A DNA stretch of 53,082 nucleotides from Clostridiales bacterium. GTDB taxonomy: Bacteria > Bacillota > Clostridia > Oscillospirales > Oscillospiraceae. Location of the stretch: NCBI GenBank assembly GCA_022764045.1, contig JALERU010000091.1, positions 1 through 53,082 of the forward strand. The letters run 5' to 3'. The notes below the pieces were generated by a model. That model did no database searches and was not told where the DNA came from. It saw only the letters and a program-made list of their open reading frames with translations. The position numbers and the translations under genes were made by a program. Positions 48,764-53,082 of this stretch are shown here, one piece after another (position 1 is the first letter of the stretch; every line of letters begins with the position of its first letter).

Positions 48764-50542
48764 TTAGATGGGGTGGGTGGCAGCCTGGAGCCAGGCGGCC
48801 TCTTCCGGGGGCAGGTGGGGGGCGATGGCCTCCCGGACCCGGGCGTGGTAGGTGTTGAGAAGGGTGCGCTCCTTGGGGGTGAGCTGGTCTGGGTCCACGG
48901 CGTCCAGGTCGAAGGGGGTGAGGGTGAGGGGTTCAAAGCCCAGGAAGGTGCCGAAGGGGGTGGTCTCCTTTTCCACGCACAGCACCAGGTTTTCCAGGCG
49001 GATGCCGTAGTCGCCGTCGAAATAGACGCCTGGCTCGTCGGAGGTAATCATCCCCGGCGCCAGGGGAGTTTCCTTCCCCGTGGAACGCCAGCGGATATTC
49101 TGGGGGCCTTCGTGGACGCTGAGCAGATAGCCCACCCCGTGGCCGGTGCCGTGGTTGAAGTCCAGGCCCAGCTCCCACAGGGGCTGCCGGGCAGCCCAGT
49201 CCAGGTTGCTGCCGGTGACCCCGGCGGGGAAGACCGCGTCCGCCAGGTTCAGGTTCCCCCGGAGGACGGCGGTGTAGCAGGTCTTCTGGTGGTGGGTGAG
49301 GGGACCCAGGGCGTAGGTCCGGGTGCAGTCGGTGGTGCCGGTGTAGTAGTGACCGCCGGTGTCGGCCAGGAGGAAGCCCTGGTCGGTGATGGGGGCGTCA
49401 CTGGCCGGGGTGGCGGAGTAGTGGACCACGGCGCTGTGGGGACCGGCGGCCAGGATGGGGTCAAAGCTGGGCTGGAGGTAGAGGGGGGAAGCCCGGCGAA
49501 GTTCCTCCAGGTGCTCGGCGGCGGAGATCTCTGTCATGGGCTCTTTGCCTGCCCGGGTTTTGAGCCAGTACATGAACCGGGTGAGGGCCACGCCGTCGGC
49601 CAGGTGGGCCTGACGCATGTTCTCGATCTCCACCGGGTTTTTGATGGCTTTGCGCCCCTCGGTGGGGTTGGGGCGGTCCAGCACCGGCACGCCGGTGGGG
49701 ATGCTGGTGAGAAGGGTGGTGTTCACCCGGCGGGTATCCAGCATCACCCGCTGGCTGGGGGAGATGCGATTGGCGTAAGAATAGATGCCGTCGTAGGGGC
49801 GCAGGGTGATGCCGTCGGCCTCCAGTTGGTCCAGGACCTGGGCGGGAAAGGCGGCGGCGTTGGCGAAGAGGACGCCCCCCTCCTGGGTCAGGGCCAGGTA
49901 GCTGAGAAAGACCGGAGTGCAGGCCACGTCGCCCCCCCGGAGGTTCAGCAGCCAGGCGATGTCCTCCAGGGTGGTGAGCAGGAGAAGGTCGGCCCCCTGG
50001 GCGGTCATGGCGGTCCGGATCTGCCGGAGCTTTTCCCGGCGGCTGAGGCCGGCGTATTTTTCGTCCAGAGGCCAGACAGGCTGGGCGGAGAGGGGGGGAC
50101 GCTGGGACCAGATTTCCGCCACCAGGTCCAGTTGGTGGTTGAGCTTGGCGCCGATCTCCCGGACCAGCTTGTGGTATCGGCGGCCCGTCCGGGCGTCCAC
50201 GCAGCGGCCGTCAAAGGCCAGGGTCTGCCCGGGCTGGAGGCTGGCCCGGAGAAAGGCCTCGATGGTGGGCACCCCGGGTTGGCCCTGTTTCATCAGGCGA
50301 ATGCCGGAGCCTGCCAGCTGTTCCTCGGCCTGGAGAAAGTACCGCCCGTCGGTCCACAGGCCCGCCCAGTGGGGAAAGACCAGCAGGGTGCCGGCGGAGC
50401 CGGTGAAGCCGGAGAGGTACTCCCGGCAGGCAAAGTAATCCCCCACGTATTCACTGCCGTGAAAATCTGCGGTGGGGATGAGGTATGCGTCAATGTGGTG
50501 CTCGGCCATCACGTCCCGGAGGGCCTGGAGAGGGTGTGCCAT
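48764..50542 (-). CDS. Xaa-Pro aminopeptidase, M24B family
   Basis: A 592-aa aminopeptidase P with two N-terminal creatinase-like domains (from HPLQALRDVMAEHHIDAYLIPTADFHGSEY) and a C-terminal pita-bread catalytic domain. Metal ligands appear in the expected order: the two Asp in LLADTGGHYYTGTTDCTRTY, His in FNHGTGHGVGYLLSVHEGPQ, Glu in ITSDEPGVYFDGDYGIRLEN and the following Glu. The length matches the three-domain eukaryotic/clostridial type rather than the 440-aa E. coli PepP. It removes N-terminal residues before proline. It is monocistronic, with a weak upstream region. Confidence 0.96.
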   Translation of the reverse strand: MAHPLQALRDVMAEHHIDAYLIPTADFHGSEYVGDYFACREYLSGFTGSAGTLLVFPHWAGLWTDGRYFLQAEEQLAGSGIRLMKQGQPGVPTIEAFLRASLQPGQTLAFDGRCVDARTGRRYHKLVREIGAKLNHQLDLVAEIWSQRPPLSAQPVWPLDEKYAGLSRREKLRQIRTAMTAQGADLLLLTTLEDIAWLLNLRGGDVACTPVFLSYLALTQEGGVLFANAAAFPAQVLDQLEADGITLRPYDGIYSYANRISPSQRVMLDTRRVNTTLLTSIPTGVPVLDRPNPTEGRKAIKNPVEIENMRQAHLADGVALTRFMYWLKTRAGKEPMTEISAAEHLEELRRASPLYLQPSFDPILAAGPHSAVVHYSATPASDAPITDQGFLLADTGGHYYTGTTDCTRTYALGPLTHHQKTCYTAVLRGNLNLADAVFPAGVTGSNLDWAARQPLWELGLDFNHGTGHGVGYLLSVHEGPQNIRWRSTGKETPLAPGMITSDEPGVYFDGDYGIRLENLVLCVEKETTPFGTFLGFEPLTLTPFDLDAVDPDQLTPKERTLLNTYHARVREAIAPHLPPEEAAWLQAATHPI

Positions 50543-50820
50543 GGAAACTGCTCCTTTTGCAACAAAAATATCATACGGTAAAATTCTTAAAAAAGGATAA
50601 AATCGGCCTTAAGATTTCCTTTGGGCCAAGCCATTACAGAAAAAACGGATTGATATTGATATAGTATAACACGAGAAGCCAAACTTGGAAAGCCCCTGGC
50701 TGTTGGGGCTGTTATCTGCGTTGGGGTTGCCATTGGCGAATTTTGTGGTAAAATACCTTCCAAACGACCCGGGCGGAGATGGAGCGCCCGGAGAAGAGAT
50801 CAATCAGGAAGGTGATGGAG

Positions 50821-51735
50821 ATGATGGAAGAGGTAACCATCGTAGGGATGGGCGCACTGGGGATTCTGTATGGGGACATCCTGTCCAAGGGCTTGGGGGC
50901 GGACAAGGTCCGCTTTCTGGCTGACGGGGCGCGTCTGGCGCGCTATCGCCGGGAGGGGGCCTGGCACAACGGCGCCCCCTGTGATTTCCGCTTTACCGAT
51001 GGCAGCGACGGGCCGGCCCAGCTGCTGATTTTCGCCACAAAGGGTCCCGCCCTGGAGGAGGCGATGGCCCTGGCCGCCCCCTGTGTGGGGGAGGACACGG
51101 TGATCCTCTCCCTGCTCAACGGCGTCACCAGCGAGGAAAAGCTGGGCCTGGCCTTTGGCCAGGAAAAGGTGCTCTACGCGGTAGCCCAGGGCATGGACGC
51201 GGTGCGGGAAGGCAATCGGCTCACCTGCACCCACGAGGGGGTCCTCTACCTGGGGGTGCCCCAGGAGGACTATTTTGACCGGGGGGAAAAGCTGGAGGAA
51301 GCCTACCAGCTTCTGCGCCGGGGCGGCGTGAACGTGGAGAAGGAGGAGGACATCCTCCACCGGCTGTGGTGCAAGTTTATGCTCAACGTGGGGATCAACC
51401 AGGTCTGCATGGCTTACGAATGTGACTACGGCGGGGCCCAGGTCCCCGGCCAGGTGCGGGACACCATGATCGCCGCCATGAACGAGGCCCGGAAGGTGGG
51501 GGCCTGTCAAGGGGTCCTGGTGACACAAAAAGATTTGAAGGAATATGTGGCCCTGATGGACAGCTTGGACCCCAAGGCCCGCCCCTCCATGGCCCAGGAC
51601 GGCCTGGCTCACCGGCCCAGCGAGGTGGAGCTCTTCGCCGGTACCGTTCTGGAACTGGCAGAGTTCTATGGGATGCAGGCGCCGGCCAACCAAAAACTCT
51701 ATGATCGGATCAAGGAAATGGAAACAAACTGGTGA
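50821..51735 (+). CDS. Ketopantoate reductase (PanE/ApbA family)
   Basis: A protein of about 304 aa that reduces 2-dehydropantoate to pantoate with NADPH. The Rossmann motif VTIVGMGALGILYGD is at the start, KVRFLADGARLARYRREG follows, and the C-terminal domain has HRLWCKFMLNVGINQVCMAYE with the catalytic Lys and Asn. Several ATG codons lie close together (50779, 50815, 50821, 50824); 50821 has AGGAAGG at the best distance. It is followed by the ilvB control region. Pantoate arises from the valine precursor, so a place beside ilvB is sensible. Some relatives act on other 2-oxo acids, so the substrate is likely but not sure. Confidence 0.9.
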   Translation: MMEEVTIVGMGALGILYGDILSKGLGADKVRFLADGARLARYRREGAWHNGAPCDFRFTDGSDGPAQLLIFATKGPALEEAMALAAPCVGEDTVILSLLNGVTSEEKLGLAFGQEKVLYAVAQGMDAVREGNRLTCTHEGVLYLGVPQEDYFDRGEKLEEAYQLLRRGGVNVEKEEDILHRLWCKFMLNVGINQVCMAYECDYGGAQVPGQVRDTMIAAMNEARKVGACQGVLVTQKDLKEYVALMDSLDPKARPSMAQDGLAHRPSEVELFAGTVLELAEFYGMQAPANQKLYDRIKEMETNW

Positions 51736-51751
51736 AAGCCATGGAGTAAGG

Positions 51752-51782
51752 TTGACAAAAAATAGAGCAAAAATTTTGTCAA
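51752..51782. promoter_or_regulatory. Inverted repeat upstream of the ilv leader
   Basis: TTGACAAAA (51752-51760) and TTTTGTCAA (51774-51782) form a perfect 9-bp inverted repeat with an AT-rich centre, between panE and the ilv promoter. It may be an operator or a weak terminator of panE. Confidence 0.45.
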
Positions 51783-51814
51783 TCAAATAAAATGAAAAAA
51801 ATCGAAAAAAATGA

Positions 51815-51843
51815 TTGACAGACCACGGGGGAAGTGCTATCTT
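51815..51843 (+). promoter_or_regulatory. Promoter of the ilv leader and ilvB
   Basis: TTGACA (51815-51820), 17 bp, TATCTT (51838-51843). The leader peptide starts about 45 bp after the expected transcription start. Confidence 0.8.
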
Positions 51844-51895
51844 TGGATGCAAAGAAGGTATCCACTTCCGAGAGACGTACAGTGAGGCTTTGAAA

Positions 51896-52033
51896 ATGAA
51901 CGTGTTTTTCGCTGAACTGAACATCCTGGCTGTCAGCATTATTGGGGTACTACTTGTTGTAGTAGTACCAGAAATAATGCTAAATGTTATGTCCAGGACA
52001 GGAAAGCGAAACGCAATTCGTTCTCAGGGTTAA
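51896..52033 (+). CDS. Branched-chain amino-acid leader peptide
   Basis: A 45-aa open frame with its own GTGAGG site. Its centre is ILAVSIIGVLLVVVVPEIML, twelve of 20 residues being Val, Leu or Ile, with GTA-CTA-CTT-GTT-GTA-GTA-GTA in a row. It lies between the ilv promoter and a terminator in front of acetolactate synthase, exactly where attenuation leader peptides occur. The basic tail (RTGKRNAIRSQG) is longer than in the enteric examples. It may have no function as a protein; its translation is what would matter. Confidence 0.85.
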   Translation: MNVFFAELNILAVSIIGVLLVVVVPEIMLNVMSRTGKRNAIRSQG

Positions 52034-52142
52034 CCAAACGCCATCCCGCTTGCGGAGGCCCTTAAGGAACCAAGATTTGCGGAGAACTGACAGGCTCTTG
52101 TGGTTTTAACGTTTAGCACGTGAAAGACCACGGAGCTTTTTT
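51936..52142 (+). promoter_or_regulatory. Attenuator region of ilvB: leader hairpin, alternative stems and terminator
   Basis: The Val/Leu codons lie within a long stem: GCATTATT (51936-51943) and AATAATGC (51973-51980) with an inner GGTACTAC/GTAGTACC. GTTCTCAGGG (52020-52029) can pair with CCCTTAAGGAAC (52059-52070) or, through GTTCTC, with GAGAAC (52083-52088). The last hairpin, GCTC-TT-GTGGT with ACCAC-GGAGC (52094-52136), is followed by TTTTTT. This matches ribosome-mediated attenuation, although the exact switching is inferred. Confidence 0.75.
52094..52142 (+). terminator. Attenuator terminator before ilvB
   Basis: The stem GCTC/GTGGT with ACCAC/GGAGC, an inner ACGT/ACGT stem, and six T residues directly after. 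It ends 45 bp before the ilvB start codon. Confidence 0.8.
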
Positions 52143-52187
52143 GTTGCTCCAAAGAGAAGAGATTTCCCAAAAGGAGGAGGAAACAGC

Positions 52188-53082
52188 ATGGAAATGACTG
52201 GTGCCAAGATCTTGATGGAATGTTTGTTGGAGCAGGGCGTCGACACTGTGTTCGGCTATCCCGGCGGCACCATCCTGAATGTCTACGATGAACTGTACCG
52301 CTACAGAGATCGTATTACCCACATCCTGACCGCCCACGAGCAGGGCGCGTCTCACGCGGCGGACGGCTACGCCCGCTCCACCGGTAAGGTGGGCGTGTGC
52401 CTGGCCACCTCCGGCCCCGGCGCCACCAATCTGACCACCGGCATCGCCACGGCCTATATGGACTCGTCTCCCGTGGTCTTTATCACCTGCAATGTGACCC
52501 AAAACCTCATCGGCAGAGACGCTTTCCAGGAGGTGGACATCACCGGCGTGGCAATGCCCATCACCAAGTGCACCTATCTGGTGCGGGATGTGAACGCCTT
52601 GGCTGACATCGTCCGGGAGGCCTTTGCCCTGGCCCGCAGCGGCCGCCCCGGCCCCGTTCTCATCGACATCGTGAAGAACGTCACCGCCGAGAAGGCGGAC
52701 TATGAATATCTCCCCCGGGAGAAGCACACCAGCTCCGGCCGCCTGGCCCACCTCATCCGCCGGGCCCGCACCAGCACCCTGAAGATGCCCGAGCCCAACC
52801 AGGAGGACGTGAACAAGCTGGTGGACATGATCGCCGCGTCCAAAAAGCCCATGCTCATCTGCGGCGGCGGCGTGGTCCGCAGCCGGTCTCACGAGGAGTT
52901 CCGGGAGTTTGCTCGCCGGATCGACGCCCCCGTGGCCATCACCCTCATGGGCGCCGGCGGCATCGCCGGCCGGGACCCCCTGGCCACCGGCATGATCGGC
53001 ATGCACGGCTCCAAGGCCTCCAACATGGCCTGTGACGGCTGTGACCTGCTCATCGCCGTGGGCTGCCGTTTCTCTGACCGTG
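52188..53082 (+). CDS. ilvB: Acetolactate synthase large subunit (3' end outside window)
   Basis: The first 298 residues are present; no stop occurs before the window ends. MTGAKILMECLLEQGVDTVFGYPGGTILNVYDEL is the biosynthetic AHAS opening, with the ThDP-activating Glu in ILTAHEQGASHAADGYARSTG. SGPGATNLTTGIATAYMDS, GRDAFQEVDITGVAMPITK and GRPGPVLIDIVKN follow, then the start of the central FAD-type domain (KKPMLICGGGVV). It makes acetolactate or acetohydroxybutyrate for Val, Leu and Ile. AAGGAGGAGG precedes ATG 52188. The catabolic AlsS type is less likely given the leader and the motif set. An ilvN or ilvC gene probably follows outside the window. Confidence 0.96.
   Translation, partial: MEMTGAKILMECLLEQGVDTVFGYPGGTILNVYDELYRYRDRITHILTAHEQGASHAADGYARSTGKVGVCLATSGPGATNLTTGIATAYMDSSPVVFITCNVTQNLIGRDAFQEVDITGVAMPITKCTYLVRDVNALADIVREAFALARSGRPGPVLIDIVKNVTAEKADYEYLPREKHTSSGRLAHLIRRARTSTLKMPEPNQEDVNKLVDMIAASKKPMLICGGGVVRSRSHEEFREFARRIDAPVAITLMGAGGIAGRDPLATGMIGMHGSKASNMACDGCDLLIAVGCRFSDR

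Noticed and set aside
51736..52187. T-box riboswitch upstream of ilvB
   Set aside because: The conserved AGGGTGGNACCGCG block is absent, whereas a leader peptide with regulatory codons is clear.

Overview
The window looks like the chromosome of a GC-rich, spore-forming, Gram-positive anaerobe of the class Clostridia, most like the gut Oscillospirales (Flavonifractor/Lawsonibacter/Intestinimonas type). The evidence is the yabP-yabQ-divIC-yabR sporulation/division block, SLH-anchored surface proteins, the anaerobic ThiH route to thiamine, a small alarmone synthetase, purine-rich Shine-Dalgarno sites before most genes, and many strong hairpin terminators. The genus is an inference; no rRNA is present. 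No tRNA, rRNA, CRISPR array, insertion sequence or prophage was seen.

Layout. 1-2.8 kb: 3' part of an SLH surface protein with a BspA-like repeat and a cysteine-protease-like domain. 2.8-6.8 kb: GtrB/GtrA lipid-linked sugar pair, RecQ helicase, GNAT acetyltransferase. 6.9-8.4 kb: AT-rich accessory locus with an XRE repressor, operator dyads, a small membrane protein and a membrane protein with five FYDGKG-type repeats. 8.5-10.3 kb: GNAT enzyme, a DUF134-NifX fusion, and a frameshifted XRE regulator. 10.4-15.6 kb: a complete thiSFGH-tenI/thiE-thiD operon behind a TPP riboswitch and terminator, then an MFS gene. 16.9-22 kb: a two-gene surface-protein operon (one SLH protein) and a small serine recombinase. 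22-25.9 kb: MATE transporter, DUF1643 protein, XRE regulator diverging from a membrane-protein/HTH pair. 26-30.7 kb: a four-gene GldA-GldF-GldG-DUF4340 type ABC operon. 31-38 kb: SUV3-like RNA helicase, stand-alone SIR2-like protein, two MFS transporters, a C39-type lysin-like peptidase. 38-41.7 kb: NSS symporter, TruA, EamA transporter. 41.8-45.7 kb: two-component system overlapping a small alarmone synthetase, then an XRE-membrane fusion. 45.8-50.5 kb: tetR remnant, yabR-divIC-yabQ-yabP, an amidase, and an Xaa-Pro aminopeptidase. 50.8 kb to the end: ketopantoate reductase and acetolactate synthase (ilvB, cut by the window edge) behind a leader peptide and attenuator.

How the parts work together. 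The thi genes make the thiazole half of thiamine, process HMP and join the two halves, with TPP feedback through the riboswitch. The ilvB leader encodes a Val/Leu/Ile-rich peptide inside a strong hairpin followed by a terminator, the design of ribosome-mediated attenuation. The two SLH genes end in about 317 bp of almost identical sequence, terminator included, in inverted orientation 14 kb apart. They could recombine and invert the block that holds recQ and the thi operon.

The least explained signals are: (i) a family of intergenic multi-hairpin elements near 23.6, 30.8, 46.1 and 48.7 kb, two of which share a clear 45-bp core; (ii) the XRE/FYDGKG-repeat membrane locus; (iii) the 28-bp near-perfect palindrome and structured leader between the serine recombinase and the surface-protein operon; (iv) the ilvB attenuator; (v) the TenI-ThiE fusion with a good internal ribosome site. 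None of these is proven to be a new system; they are the best candidates seen.
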